A stretch of 64,000 nucleotides of DNA, from the NCBI GenBank assembly GCA_023266215.1, contig JAHFRQ010000001.1, positions 248,001 to 312,000 of the forward strand, in the 5' to 3' direction. The notes beneath the pieces are model-generated. The model did not search any database and had not been told where the DNA came from. It worked only from the letters and a program-made list of their open reading frames with translations. The position numbers were made by a program, and so were the translations under genes. Origin of the DNA: Gammaproteobacteria bacterium. GTDB taxonomy: Bacteria; Pseudomonadota; Gammaproteobacteria; Coxiellales; Coxiellaceae. The stretch's first letter is position 1. Each line of letters begins with the position of its first letter. Below are positions 39,417-48,000 of this stretch, piece after piece.

Positions 39417-40212
39417 TTGTTGAAAATCCTGCGATTGCTGTTCCATTAAATAATAATTTTGCTTCGTTAATCACGGCTTGAGAATGATAAGCCTCAACTA
39501 ATTCAACAATTTTCTTTTCATGCGCATCAGCTGTTCTTGCAACAATAATATTCATATAAGGTGAATCTGCGCCTTCAACAAATAGCGCATCTTTTGTAGG
39601 TGATAAACCTGCAGGAACAGCATAATTGGTATTAATAGCCGCTAAAGTAACATCGCTTAATGTACGCGGTAATTCAGCAGCATCTAACGACACAATTTTT
39701 AAATGCTCTGGATTGGTGGCAATATCTTGTGTTGTAGCATTAATCGTCACGTTAGGTTTAAGTGTAATTAAATTAGCCTTTTGTAATAATAACAATGCGC
39801 GCGCTTCGTTGCTGGGATCATTGGGAATCGCAATTTTATCTCCTGCTTTTAATTGCGAGAGTGATCTAATCTTGGCAGAATACAAACCCATGGGATATAA
39901 AAAAGTATTTCCAACTGAAACCAAATTATAACCACGCGCTTTAATTTGCGATTGAAGAAACGGTAAATGCTGAAATGCATTGGCATCAATCGTTTTTTCA
40001 GCCAGCGCTTGATTGGGAATGTTGTAATCGGTAAAAGTGACTATTTGAATATCCAAACCAAACTGTTGTAATGCTACTTGCTTGGCAACTTCCATTAATT
40101 TTGTTTCAGGCCCCGCGATCGTACCAACGCGCACGGTGTTGGGCCCTTCTTTTTTAGAACAGGCTGTTAAAAATAAGCTGCTTAATAAAATAATAAAAAA
40201 TAATTTTTTCAT
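39412..40212 (-). CDS. metQ: Methionine-binding lipoprotein MetQ
   Basis: Substrate-binding lipoprotein of the D/L-methionine ABC importer, 266 residues. A lipoprotein signal ends in the lipobox LTACS, with the acylated cysteine near residue 18, followed by KEGPNTVRVGTIAGPETKLME, the family start. DYNIPNQALAEKTIDANAFQH and IAIPNDPSNEARALLLLQ are typical. AAGGAAA precedes the ATG at 40212. It is the last gene of metN-metI-metQ, separated from metI by a 55-bp tandem repeat. Confidence 0.95.
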   Translation of the reverse strand: MKKLFFIILLSSLFLTACSKKEGPNTVRVGTIAGPETKLMEVAKQVALQQFGLDIQIVTFTDYNIPNQALAEKTIDANAFQHLPFLQSQIKARGYNLVSVGNTFLYPMGLYSAKIRSLSQLKAGDKIAIPNDPSNEARALLLLQKANLITLKPNVTINATTQDIATNPEHLKIVSLDAAELPRTLSDVTLAAINTNYAVPAGLSPTKDALFVEGADSPYMNIIVARTADAHEKKIVELVEAYHSQAVINEAKLLFNGTAIAGFSTK

Positions 40213-40224
40213 GTTTTTCCTTAT

Positions 40225-40354
40225 TTCGATTCTGAACAACAAGTCAATATTTTGTGTTGTTCTTCAGAATTGAATTACATTCGATCCTGAACGATAAGTC
40301 AATATTTTGTGTTGTTCTTCAGAATTGAATTACCTTCGATTATGAACAACGGAC
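40225..40354. repeat. 55-bp tandem repeat between metI and metQ
   Basis: Units begin with TTCGAT at 40225, 40280 and 40335, giving two full copies and a partial third with an exact 55-bp period. Each full unit holds a dyad: in the first, GAACAACA and TGTTGTTC are perfect complements around a 13-base loop, extended by ATTCTGA and TCAGAAT with a 3-base bulge. It lies inside the metNIQ transcript just upstream of metQ. Confidence 0.85.
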
Positions 40355-40368
40355 AGAACCCAATAAAA

Positions 40369-41019
40369 TCAATGAGTAACTTTTTTTGCTAGCTGATCCC
40401 CAACCCACTGAAACAACTGCACCATGATAATTAAAATCACCACGGTTGCAATCATAATGTTAATTTCAAAGCGCTCGTAACCATACATAATAGCGAGATT
40501 TCCCAAACCGCCGCCGCCGATGGCGCCAGCCATTGCAGAATAACCGACCAAAGTAATCAACATTAAAGTAATGCCGCGAATTAAAGCGGGCATCGATTCT
40601 GGAATTAATATTTTAACGACAATTTGCTTAATAGAAGCGCCCATGGATAAAGCAGCTTCAATTAATCCTGCTGGCACTTCACTTAATGCGCTTTCAACAA
40701 TGCGTGCAAAAAAGGGGATGGCGCTAATTGCCAACGGCACCATGGCAGCAACAGTGCCAATCGAAGTACCCACAATCAGACGAGTTAAAGGCGTGATGGC
40801 CACTAATAAAATAATAAATGGAATAGACCTAATAATATTGACAATAATACTCAAAAATTTATTAATGACTGGTTTTTCAAACAAATGGGGTGAACGCGTA
40901 ATAAATAAATATACGCCCAGTGGCAAACCGATTGCCACTGCAAACAAACCTGAAATAATTACCATTTCTACTGTTTCAAAAGTTGCGTTAGCTAATAAGC
41001 CAAGCTTCATCGTCAACAT
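40369..41019 (-). CDS. metI: Methionine ABC transporter permease MetI
   Basis: Inner-membrane permease of the methionine importer, 216 residues with about five helices. The coupling segment EAALSMGASIKQIVVKILIPESMPALIRG and LVGYSAMAGAIGGGGLGNLA are characteristic. It overlaps metN by 32 bases, so translation is probably coupled. The start at 41019 or a Met three codons later are both possible. Confidence 0.95.
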   Translation of the reverse strand: MLTMKLGLLANATFETVEMVIISGLFAVAIGLPLGVYLFITRSPHLFEKPVINKFLSIIVNIIRSIPFIILLVAITPLTRLIVGTSIGTVAAMVPLAISAIPFFARIVESALSEVPAGLIEAALSMGASIKQIVVKILIPESMPALIRGITLMLITLVGYSAMAGAIGGGGLGNLAIMYGYERFEINIMIATVVILIIMVQLFQWVGDQLAKKVTH

Positions 41020-42034
41020 AACCCATTACCTCAACCGTTAGCCCTTTGTTTTCCAAAAATCGTTTAATAATTTCTATTCGAATACTATCGAGCTGCATTG
41101 AAATAATCATGCGACCCATTGTGATCTGCCGTAATTTTTCTATATTAGCTTGCAAGATATTCACTTTTATTTTTTCGTTTCTGACGAGCTCATCGATTAC
41201 AGGCTCTAAAGTAGTATGCCCAATAAAAGTAAGCCTTAAAACAACCTCGCCATTGGGAATAAAATCAGCATGTAATTTAGCTTGAAACTCTACTGGCAAG
41301 TCGGATTTAAATACCGTTTGTACAAACTTCTTGGCGGTATTCGTTTTGGGATTTTTAAAAATATTAACAACACTGTCGCATTCTATAATTTCACCATGTT
41401 CTATGACTGCAACGCGATCAGCAATATTTTTAATCACTTCCATTTGATGCGTAATTAATAATATCGATAATTTTAATTCTTGATTTAAATTTCTCACTAA
41501 ATTTAAAATATCGTCAGTGGTTTCAGGATCCAACGCAGAAGTCATTTCGTCACACAATAAAACAGAAGGATCGGTCGCCAGTGCTCTTGCGATTGCAACG
41601 CGTTGTTTCTGTCCACCACTTAATTGATGCGGATAAGATTGCTGATGATTTAATAAGCCGACTTTGTCTAATAAAAATAAAACTTTTTGCTGAATCTCTA
41701 ATGGTGATTTTTTAATTAGTGTTAATGGAAAAGCAATGTTATCAAAAACCGTACGGGTTGATAATAAATTAAAGTGCTGAAAAATCATGCCAATTTTGTG
41801 ACGAACTTGTCTTAACTCATTTTGATTTAATGTTGTGATATTAATATCATCAATAAAAACAGAACCGCTGGTTGGCCGTTCTAATAAATTCACACAGCGA
41901 ATTAATGTGCTTTTTCCCGCGCCACTTCTGCCAATGACACCCACGATTTCGCCTTGTGCGACTTCTAAATTAATATTTTTAAGCGCAAATATATCGTTGG
42001 CATAAATTTTATTAATGTTGTTTAATTTAATCAT
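40988..42034 (-). CDS. metN: Methionine ABC transporter ATP-binding protein MetN
   Basis: ATPase subunit of the methionine importer, 348 residues. Walker A GRSGAGKSTLIR, signature LSGGQKQRVAIARAL, Walker B LLCDEMTSALD and the H-loop LLITHQMEV are present. A C-terminal NIL/ACT-like domain (RLTFIGHTTLEPVIDELVRN) probably binds methionine for feedback inhibition. It is the first gene of metNIQ. A REP-like hairpin lies just upstream, and no MetJ box was recognised. Confidence 0.96.
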   Translation of the reverse strand: MIKLNNINKIYANDIFALKNINLEVAQGEIVGVIGRSGAGKSTLIRCVNLLERPTSGSVFIDDINITTLNQNELRQVRHKIGMIFQHFNLLSTRTVFDNIAFPLTLIKKSPLEIQQKVLFLLDKVGLLNHQQSYPHQLSGGQKQRVAIARALATDPSVLLCDEMTSALDPETTDDILNLVRNLNQELKLSILLITHQMEVIKNIADRVAVIEHGEIIECDSVVNIFKNPKTNTAKKFVQTVFKSDLPVEFQAKLHADFIPNGEVVLRLTFIGHTTLEPVIDELVRNEKIKVNILQANIEKLRQITMGRMIISMQLDSIRIEIIKRFLENKGLTVEVMGYVDDEAWLIS

Positions 42035-42050
42035 ACTTTTCTCTTTAGCC

Positions 42051-42090
42051 CCCTCTCCCGTAATCGGGAGAGGGTTGGGGTGAGGGTTTT
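42051..42090. repeat. REP-like dispersed hairpin, copy 2
   Basis: CCCTCTCCCG (42051-42060), TAAT and CGGGAGAGGG (42065-42074) followed by TTGGGGTGAGGGTTTT repeat copy 1 at 19212 with one change in the tail. It fills the gap between dcd and metN, both on the minus strand. Confidence 0.75.
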
Positions 42091-42655
42091 AAGTCACCGG
42101 CAAAGTTACGCCTCGTTGCCCTTGGTATTTTCCTTTGCGATCTTTGTACGACGTCTCGCAAATTTCATCTGATTCCAAAAATAACATCTGCGCGATACCT
42201 TCGTTTGCATAAATTTTCGCAGGCAAATTTGTCGTATTTGAAAACTCAAGTGTAACATGTCCCTCCCATTCTGGCTCAAGCGGTGTCACATTAACAATAA
42301 TGCCGCAGCGCGCATAAGTGGATTTGCCCAAACAGATAGTCAATACATTACGCGGAATTTTAAAATACTCAACGGTTCTTGCCAGCGCAAAAGAATTCGG
42401 CGGAATAATACAAACATCTGATGCGAGATCCACAAAACTATTAGCATCAAAATTTTTAGGATCAACAATCGCTGAATTAATATTCGTAAAAATCTTAAAT
42501 TCACGCGCACACCGTACGTCATAGCCATAACTGCTAGTGCCATAAGATATAATTTTTCCGCTATTATTTTCACGCACTTGATTAGGCTCAAACGGTGAAA
42601 TCATTTCGTGTTCTGCCGCCATGCGGCGAATCCATTTATCTGATTTTATTGACAC
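42089..42655 (-). CDS. dcd: dCTP deaminase
   Basis: Cytoplasmic trimeric enzyme that deaminates dCTP to dUTP for thymidylate synthesis, 188 residues as usual. [59 protein letters not shown] and EGIAQMLF cover the nucleotide-binding and catalytic segments. It overlaps the mrp gene upstream by 10 bases, a pairing also seen in other gammaproteobacteria. Confidence 0.96.
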   Translation of the reverse strand: MSIKSDKWIRRMAAEHEMISPFEPNQVRENNSGKIISYGTSSYGYDVRCAREFKIFTNINSAIVDPKNFDANSFVDLASDVCIIPPNSFALARTVEYFKIPRNVLTICLGKSTYARCGIIVNVTPLEPEWEGHVTLEFSNTTNLPAKIYANEGIAQMLFLESDEICETSYKDRKGKYQGQRGVTLPVT

Positions 42656-43431
42656 GTTGCACCCTCTGTTATTTTTAAAGCAATATCACGGTATTGTTTT
42701 GCAATAGCGCTGTTAGGCTCTGCCATTACGATAGGAATTCCTGCATCCGCCTGTTCTCGAATGGCTAATAATAACGGTAATTGGCCCAATAATAAAACAT
42801 CACAGTCTTGCGATAATTTGGCAGCACCTTTTTCGCCAAAAATCGCGGCAGTATGACCGCATTGTGGACAATGATAAACACTCATATTTTCAATAATACC
42901 CAATACGGGAATATTTACTTTCCGGAACATTTCTAACCCACGTCTTGCGTCCAATAACGCAATATCTTGTGGCGTTGTCACAATCACAGCGCCCGTCACA
43001 GGCACTTTTTGCGATAAGGTCAACTGCACATCCCCGGTTCCTGGTGGCAAATCAACAAATAGGTAATCTAGATTATCCCATGCGGTTTGATAGAGCAGCT
43101 GCTGCAGCGCTTTAATCACCATGGGCCCTCGCCAAATCATGGGCGCATTAATATCCACCAGGTCGCCCATTGAAATCGTCTGCATACCGTGCCTTATAAT
43201 CGGCTCAAATCGGCCATCTTCGCGCAAAAACGGATGCTGTATTTTTCCCAGCATATGCGGCTGATTCGGCCCATAAATATCAGCGTCTAAAATGCCGATA
43301 TTTAAACCGGTTTGCGCTAAAGATAAGGCTAGGTTGACAGTTGTTGTCGATTTGCCAACACCGCCTTTGCCAGAGGCAATGGCGATGATATTTTTGATGC
43401 CGGAGATCGGCGCGCGCGCATTATCTAACAT
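42646..43431 (-). CDS. apbC: Iron-sulfur carrier protein Mrp/ApbC
   Basis: P-loop ATPase that carries iron-sulfur clusters, 261 residues. It has the deviant Walker [34 protein letters not shown] and the cluster-binding CxxC in [10 protein letters not shown]. The N-terminal DUF59/MIP18 domain of longer Mrp proteins is absent, so it is the short form. It overlaps the RHH antitoxin upstream by 11 bases and dcd downstream by 10. Confidence 0.93.
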   Translation of the reverse strand: MLDNARAPISGIKNIIAIASGKGGVGKSTTTVNLALSLAQTGLNIGILDADIYGPNQPHMLGKIQHPFLREDGRFEPIIRHGMQTISMGDLVDINAPMIWRGPMVIKALQQLLYQTAWDNLDYLFVDLPPGTGDVQLTLSQKVPVTGAVIVTTPQDIALLDARRGLEMFRKVNIPVLGIIENMSVYHCPQCGHTAAIFGEKGAAKLSQDCDVLLLGQLPLLLAIREQADAGIPIVMAEPNSAIAKQYRDIALKITEGATCQ

Positions 43432-43738
43432 TATGACTATCTTTTAAGCGACCAGCAGCAAATTTATGTAGCACACTGGTAATTAACGTTTGATACGCTA
43501 AACCTTCTTCGTCCGCAATTTTCTTAATTCTAGCCAGGTCATTTGCAAACACGCGAATATTAATGCGCTCTTCTCTTTTTTTACGAATATGATGCGCTGC
43601 TGCTTGCTGTGCCATGAGAATCATTTTTCTTTCTTCGGCAAGAGGCAAGCGCTTCGCTTTTTCGAATTGACTTTCTATTTCCTGCTCATACTCATCAAGC
43701 GCCCTATCTTTTAAGCGGATTTTATTTTTCTTAATCAT
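43421..43738 (-). CDS. Ribbon-helix-helix antitoxin (BrnA/CopG-like)
   Basis: A 105-residue protein with a charged N-terminal helix and a C-terminal ribbon-helix-helix region (INIRVFANDLARIKKIADEEGLAYQTLITSVLHKFAAGRL). That segment is typical of CopG/BrnA-like antitoxins paired with BrnT/DUF4258-type toxins. It lies 7 bases after the toxin gene and overlaps mrp by 11 bases, so the pair may drive or feed into mrp-dcd transcription. Confidence 0.8.
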   Translation of the reverse strand: MIKKNKIRLKDRALDEYEQEIESQFEKAKRLPLAEERKMILMAQQAAAHHIRKKREERINIRVFANDLARIKKIADEEGLAYQTLITSVLHKFAAGRLKDSHNVR

Positions 43739-43745
43739 AATGACC

Positions 43746-44030
43746 TCACTTTTTTCTCGTTTTTAAAAATCGCTTGGTTGCTTTTCGACTCGGAAAAATT
43801 GTTTTTAAAAAAACCTCATCGCCATCTACGACAAACGGGACGTTGTATGCGTACCCGTCATTTTCTATAATATATATTGCTTGTCCTGGATATTTCTCTT
43901 GATTGGGATGCGCAACAACTGCTACTATTTTTCCTGCTTCTATCCAGGCTATTACTTCATCAAAACAAACCCCTCGCTCCATTTTAAGCTTTTGATTTTT
44001 GATTTGATTATAATGATATTTTTTAATCAT
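43746..44030 (-). CDS. BrnT-like (DUF4258) toxin
   Basis: A 94-residue protein of the BrnT/DUF4258 type: NQKLKMERGVCFDEVIAWIEAGKI, HPNQEKYPGQAIYIIENDGYAYNVPF and FLKTIFPSRKATKRF are typical. BrnT toxins fold like RelE ribonucleases. It precedes its ribbon-helix-helix antitoxin, the BrnTA order. The ATG at 44030 fits homologues; 13 further codons are open upstream. The 236-base region before it holds a 9-bp inverted repeat, ATTTTTATG (44124) and CATAAAAAT (44154), and AACTACCC twice, but no gene. Confidence 0.8.
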   Translation of the reverse strand: MIKKYHYNQIKNQKLKMERGVCFDEVIAWIEAGKIVAVVAHPNQEKYPGQAIYIIENDGYAYNVPFVVDGDEVFLKTIFPSRKATKRFLKTRKK

Positions 44031-44266
44031 GAATGAATCATATACCATATATGTATATTTTGTCATCATATTAATTTAATGCCATCACGCTCAATTTAAC
44101 AAAACAATGCTTGAACTACCCCTATTTTTATGCAAAACTAGCTCTAAACTACCCATAAAAATCAGCATAATTGATATAAAACCACCCCAAATTTTATACA
44201 TAAATTATATAGCTCTGTGCAAAATAGGTTATACTCACTGATTTCATCTGATATAGAGCAATAACA

Positions 44267-45892
44267 ATGCAAAATGTAAAACGCGATATTTTAATCACAA
44301 GCGCCCTAACCTATGCCAATGGTGAAATTCATTTGGGGCATTTATTAGAAGTGATTCAAGCGGATATTTGGAAGCGTTTTCAAATCATGCGCGGCAATCA
44401 TTGTTATTATATTTGTGGTTCCGATGCGCATGGCGCGCCGATTATGTTAGCAGCTGAAAAAAATAATATTGCACCAGAATTATTAGTCAAACAGGTTCGT
44501 GAAGATCATATCAGTGATTACAGCAATTTTTATATTAGCTTTGATAATTATCACACAACGCATTCTCCTGAAAATAAAAAATTAGCAACAGAAATTTATT
44601 TAAAATTAAAATCCAAAGGCGACATCAGTCAAAAAGTAATTAAACAATTATTTGACCCTGAGAAAAAAATGTTTTTGGCAGATCGCTATATTCGTGGCGA
44701 ATGCCCAAAATGTGGCGAAAAGGATCAATATGGCGATAATTGCGAGTCCTGCGGCGCAACGTATAATGCGATTGAGTTAAAAAATCCACGCTCAGTGGTT
44801 TCAGGTGCAGCGCCAGTTGAAAAAGAATCTGAACACTATTTTTTTGAATTAAATCATTATGCTGATTTTCTAAAACAATGGACGCAATCAGGCGTACTGC
44901 AATCATCTATCGCTAATAAGCTACAAGAGTGGTTTACTGCGGGATTACAAGCCTGGAATATTTCACGCGATGCGCCTTATTTTGGTTTTGAAATGCCGGA
45001 TGCCAGCAATAAATATTTTTATGTTTGGCTAGATGCGCCGATTGGCTATATTTCAAGTTTTCAAAATTTTTGTGAAAAAAATAGGATGGATTCTAATTTA
45101 TTTTGGAACAAAGAAAATAAAACCGAACTCTACCACTTTATTGGCAAAGACATTATTAATTTTCATACTTTATTTTGGCCGGCGATGTTAGAAGCTGCAA
45201 ATTATCGCCTGCCATCTGGCATTTTTGTCCATGGCTTTATCACTGTCGATGGCGAAAAAATGTCAAAATCGCGCGGTACTTTTATCACGGCTAAAAATTA
45301 TTTAAAAGATTACCCTGCGGAATATTTGCGATATTATTATGCCGCAAAATTAAACTCGCAAGTGGAAGATATTGATTTTAATTTTAAAGACTTTTGTGCG
45401 CGCGTCAATGCTGATTTAGTGGGAAAATATGTCAATTTAGCGAGTCGCTCTGCTGGATTTATTACTAAAAAATTTGAAGGGAAATTAGCAGATAAAATTC
45501 ATGATGAAACATTATGGAAAGAATTTGTAGATGCTGAAAAATTAATTTCAGAAAGTTATGAAAACTTAAATGACAGCAAAGCAGTGCGAGAAATTATGCG
45601 TCTTGCTGATTTAGCAAATCAATATGTTGATCTACATAAACCCTGGGCGCTTGCAAAAGAGGCTGGCAAAGAATCAGAGGTTCAATTAATCTGCACGCAA
45701 GCCTTAAATTGCTTTAGATTACTGACTTTATATTTAAAACCCATTCTGCCGATCACTGCCAGGAACGTCGAAAGTTTTTTGAATATGGCTGAATTAAATT
45801 GGGATGATTTTAAAATTCCGCTTTTAAATCACACCATTCATTCATTTACGCCTTTAATGCAGCGTGTTAATCCGCCGATTGAAAATAAATAA
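44267..45892 (+). CDS. metG: Methionine-tRNA ligase (short form)
   Basis: Class I aminoacyl-tRNA synthetase that charges methionine. The 541-residue protein has the HIGH-like HLGH in [11 protein letters not shown], a zinc knuckle ([17 protein letters not shown]) and the KMSKS motif in [10 protein letters not shown]. It lacks the C-terminal EMAP-like tRNA-binding domain found in the 677-residue E. coli enzyme. The ending is clean and followed directly by rnfB, so this is a natural short form, not a frameshift. A TATACT at 44230 is a possible -10 box. Confidence 0.96.
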   Translation: MQNVKRDILITSALTYANGEIHLGHLLEVIQADIWKRFQIMRGNHCYYICGSDAHGAPIMLAAEKNNIAPELLVKQVREDHISDYSNFYISFDNYHTTHSPENKKLATEIYLKLKSKGDISQKVIKQLFDPEKKMFLADRYIRGECPKCGEKDQYGDNCESCGATYNAIELKNPRSVVSGAAPVEKESEHYFFELNHYADFLKQWTQSGVLQSSIANKLQEWFTAGLQAWNISRDAPYFGFEMPDASNKYFYVWLDAPIGYISSFQNFCEKNRMDSNLFWNKENKTELYHFIGKDIINFHTLFWPAMLEAANYRLPSGIFVHGFITVDGEKMSKSRGTFITAKNYLKDYPAEYLRYYYAAKLNSQVEDIDFNFKDFCARVNADLVGKYVNLASRSAGFITKKFEGKLADKIHDETLWKEFVDAEKLISESYENLNDSKAVREIMRLADLANQYVDLHKPWALAKEAGKESEVQLICTQALNCFRLLTLYLKPILPITARNVESFLNMAELNWDDFKIPLLNHTIHSFTPLMQRVNPPIENK

Positions 45893-45893
45893 A

Positions 45894-46298
45894 ATGAATA
45901 AGCTCAGCGATATATTACAAAAAGATGCGTTTACACAACGTGCTGTCATCCGAGAAGATGAATGCATTGGTTGCACCAAGTGTATTCAAGCTTGTCCTTT
46001 TGATGCAATTATTGGCGCATCAAAATTAATGCATACCGTGATTACCGACGTGTGTACAGGTTGCGGACTTTGTGTGCCACCGTGTCCTGTTGACTGTATT
46101 GATATGATTTCAGTGCCAGAAAAATCTCAGATTAATCAAGCTATATTATATCAAAAATCTAGTATTCGCTTTGATAACAGAAATATAAGATTGGCAAGAG
46201 AGAAAAAATCGGAAGAAACGGTTTTTGAGACAGAAAGCATAAACGCCCGAAAAGAAAAAATAAAAGATATTCTGATGCGAGCAAGGCGAAAAAAATAA
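45894..46298 (+). CDS. rnfB: RnfB-like 2[4Fe-4S] ferredoxin
   Basis: A 134-residue soluble protein with two tandem cluster motifs, [12 protein letters not shown] and [12 protein letters not shown], matching the ferredoxin part of RnfB/RsxB. The N-terminal membrane anchor and the extra Fe-S domain of full RnfB are missing, and no other rnf genes lie nearby. It follows metG by 1 base and precedes nth, echoing rsx-nth linkage in E. coli. It probably acts as a free electron carrier. The first ATG with a sensible N-terminus is 45894. Confidence 0.85.
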   Translation: MNKLSDILQKDAFTQRAVIREDECIGCTKCIQACPFDAIIGASKLMHTVITDVCTGCGLCVPPCPVDCIDMISVPEKSQINQAILYQKSSIRFDNRNIRLAREKKSEETVFETESINARKEKIKDILMRARRKK

Positions 46299-46299
46299 G

Positions 46300-46941
46300 A
46301 TGAACGCAGAATCTATCAATAATATATTTTCAACTCTTCAAAAAAACAATCCTGCGCCCAAAACAGAATTAATTTACAGCAATCATTTTGAATTGCTAAT
46401 TTCAGTGATTTTATCAGCGCAAGCCACGGATGTGAGCGTCAATAAGGCAACTCGAATTTTGTTTCCAATTGCCAATACGCCTGAAAAGATTGTTGCGTTG
46501 GGTGAAGATAGTTTGAAAAATTATATTAAAACGATTAATTACTATCCTACTAAAGCAAAGCATATTATTAAAACTTGCAAATTATTAATTCAACAATTTA
46601 ATTCAACGGTGCCCAATAATAGAATAGATTTGGAATCACTGCCGGGTGTAGGCAGAAAGACAGCGAACGTTGTTTTAAATACCGCCTTTGGTGAATCAAC
46701 CATTGCTGTTGATACGCATATTTTTCGCGTCGCCAATCGAACCGGTTTGGCAATGGGTAAAACACCGCTTGAAGTTGAAGCAAAATTAGAAAAAATAATT
46801 CCAACAGAGTATTTAAAAAACGCGCATCATTGGTTAGTCTTGCATGGCCGTTATATTTGCACAGCGCGCAATCCAAAATGCGCTGAGTGCATTATTAAAA
46901 CAAGTTGCCAATACAATCAAAAATCGCTCGCGTTACAATGA
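46300..46941 (+). CDS. nth: Endonuclease III
   Basis: DNA glycosylase/AP lyase that removes oxidised pyrimidines. The 213-residue protein has the helix-hairpin-helix LPGVGRKTANVVLN with the catalytic lysine, the catalytic aspartate in AVDTHIFRVANR, and the [4Fe-4S] loop CTARNPKCAECIIKTSC. It starts 1 base after the rnfB stop. Its 3' end overlaps the convergent unknown gene by 9 bases. Confidence 0.97.
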   Translation: MNAESINNIFSTLQKNNPAPKTELIYSNHFELLISVILSAQATDVSVNKATRILFPIANTPEKIVALGEDSLKNYIKTINYYPTKAKHIIKTCKLLIQQFNSTVPNNRIDLESLPGVGRKTANVVLNTAFGESTIAVDTHIFRVANRTGLAMGKTPLEVEAKLEKIIPTEYLKNAHHWLVLHGRYICTARNPKCAECIIKTSCQYNQKSLALQ

Positions 46942-47970
46942 TCCGCGACCGCGATTAGCCGCTAACAAGGAGGTTTGCTCTGTGTAAGCACCGGGTCTTT
47001 CTGGATTATCGCCATCTTGCGAATCCATCGATGAGCCTTGCGAGCTCTGCTGCCCATTGCGCGCAGCACCGGTATGAAATAGCGCTCCCGTACATTCATA
47101 ACCCAGATGCGCAACCCATCCGACAACAATCGACATGGATATAATCATTGAAGTCATAAAAAATAGCGATTTAGCACTCGCAGGATCTGCTGTCAATGCG
47201 CTGCTGATGCCATTTTGCATCGATGCATTTGCGCCGGCATTCAGCGTAAGCACTAACAGCGTTACCAAATAGGGGAGAGCAGCAAATTTTCCATAGTCAC
47301 CAGCTCTTTCAAGCTCGCTTTGTTCACCGGGAGCGCGATAATGAGAAACCATGCGCGCTATATTGAAAAGCTGCGGTAACAGTGACAGCAAAAACACAGT
47401 TGCAGCTGCCTGTGGTACATCATTAACAAAGTTCGCCGCGCCAATGCGAGCAGTATTAAATGTAGATGTTCTATCATTACTTTCACCTACGATCATTGCT
47501 ATAAATAAACCAATAAAAGCCAGTATGCCAACGACCACTTCAAAACGATTTCCCGTCATCATTGGTTTTGCTGATACGGGTTGTTGTCCATCTGGAATCG
47601 TAACAATTAAAGGCTCCTCTAAACCACTTGCTCCCACTGTTGAAAATAATGCCGGTTGTTGTTGTTGTTTTTCTGCAGCAAGGCACTTATAACATTTTTT
47701 CTCACTGTTCTTCGGCGTCGCAACTCGCTGTTCTGGCACAGAGCCGCCAGTAACAGGCTGTTCTTGTCTTATGGGGCTGGTAGCAAGCGGCTCAGCAATT
47801 TCAAGATTGGCAGGTAATTCATTGACAACAGGTTCTACTGTCGTCCCAGCGGTAATCTCCTCTTCTGAATTGCAACTATCTTCTGAATTGCAACTATGAT
47901 AATCCAGCCTACGCTCTACTTCTCCTGCTTCTCCTGCTCCTGAATTGACCGGGTTATTTTCTCGACTCAT
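46933..47970 (-). CDS. Hypothetical multi-pass membrane protein
   Basis: I do not recognise this 345-residue protein. Residues 1-130 are hydrophilic, rich in Glu, Pro and Thr, and include an encoded tandem repeat CNSEDSCNSEEE from an 18-bp DNA repeat (47861-47896). Four membrane helices follow at about 145-300 (VVVGILAFIGLFIAMIVG, AAATVFLLSLLPQLF, LPYLVTLLVLTLNAG, MTSMIISMSIVVGWVAHL), then a polar tail. The ATG at 47970 is 30 bases after the lbtU stop, so the two may share a transcript. An effector or envelope role is possible. Confidence 0.7.
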   Translation of the reverse strand: MSRENNPVNSGAGEAGEVERRLDYHSCNSEDSCNSEEEITAGTTVEPVVNELPANLEIAEPLATSPIRQEQPVTGGSVPEQRVATPKNSEKKCYKCLAAEKQQQQPALFSTVGASGLEEPLIVTIPDGQQPVSAKPMMTGNRFEVVVGILAFIGLFIAMIVGESNDRTSTFNTARIGAANFVNDVPQAAATVFLLSLLPQLFNIARMVSHYRAPGEQSELERAGDYGKFAALPYLVTLLVLTLNAGANASMQNGISSALTADPASAKSLFFMTSMIISMSIVVGWVAHLGYECTGALFHTGAARNGQQSSQGSSMDSQDGDNPERPGAYTEQTSLLAANRGRGSL

Positions 47971-48000
47971 TATCACATCCGCCTATTATTTATTGGATTA

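Noticed and set aside
44267..45892. metG truncated by a frameshift
   Set aside because: The missing C-terminal tRNA-binding domain is absent in many natural short forms, the end is clean and the next gene starts one base later.
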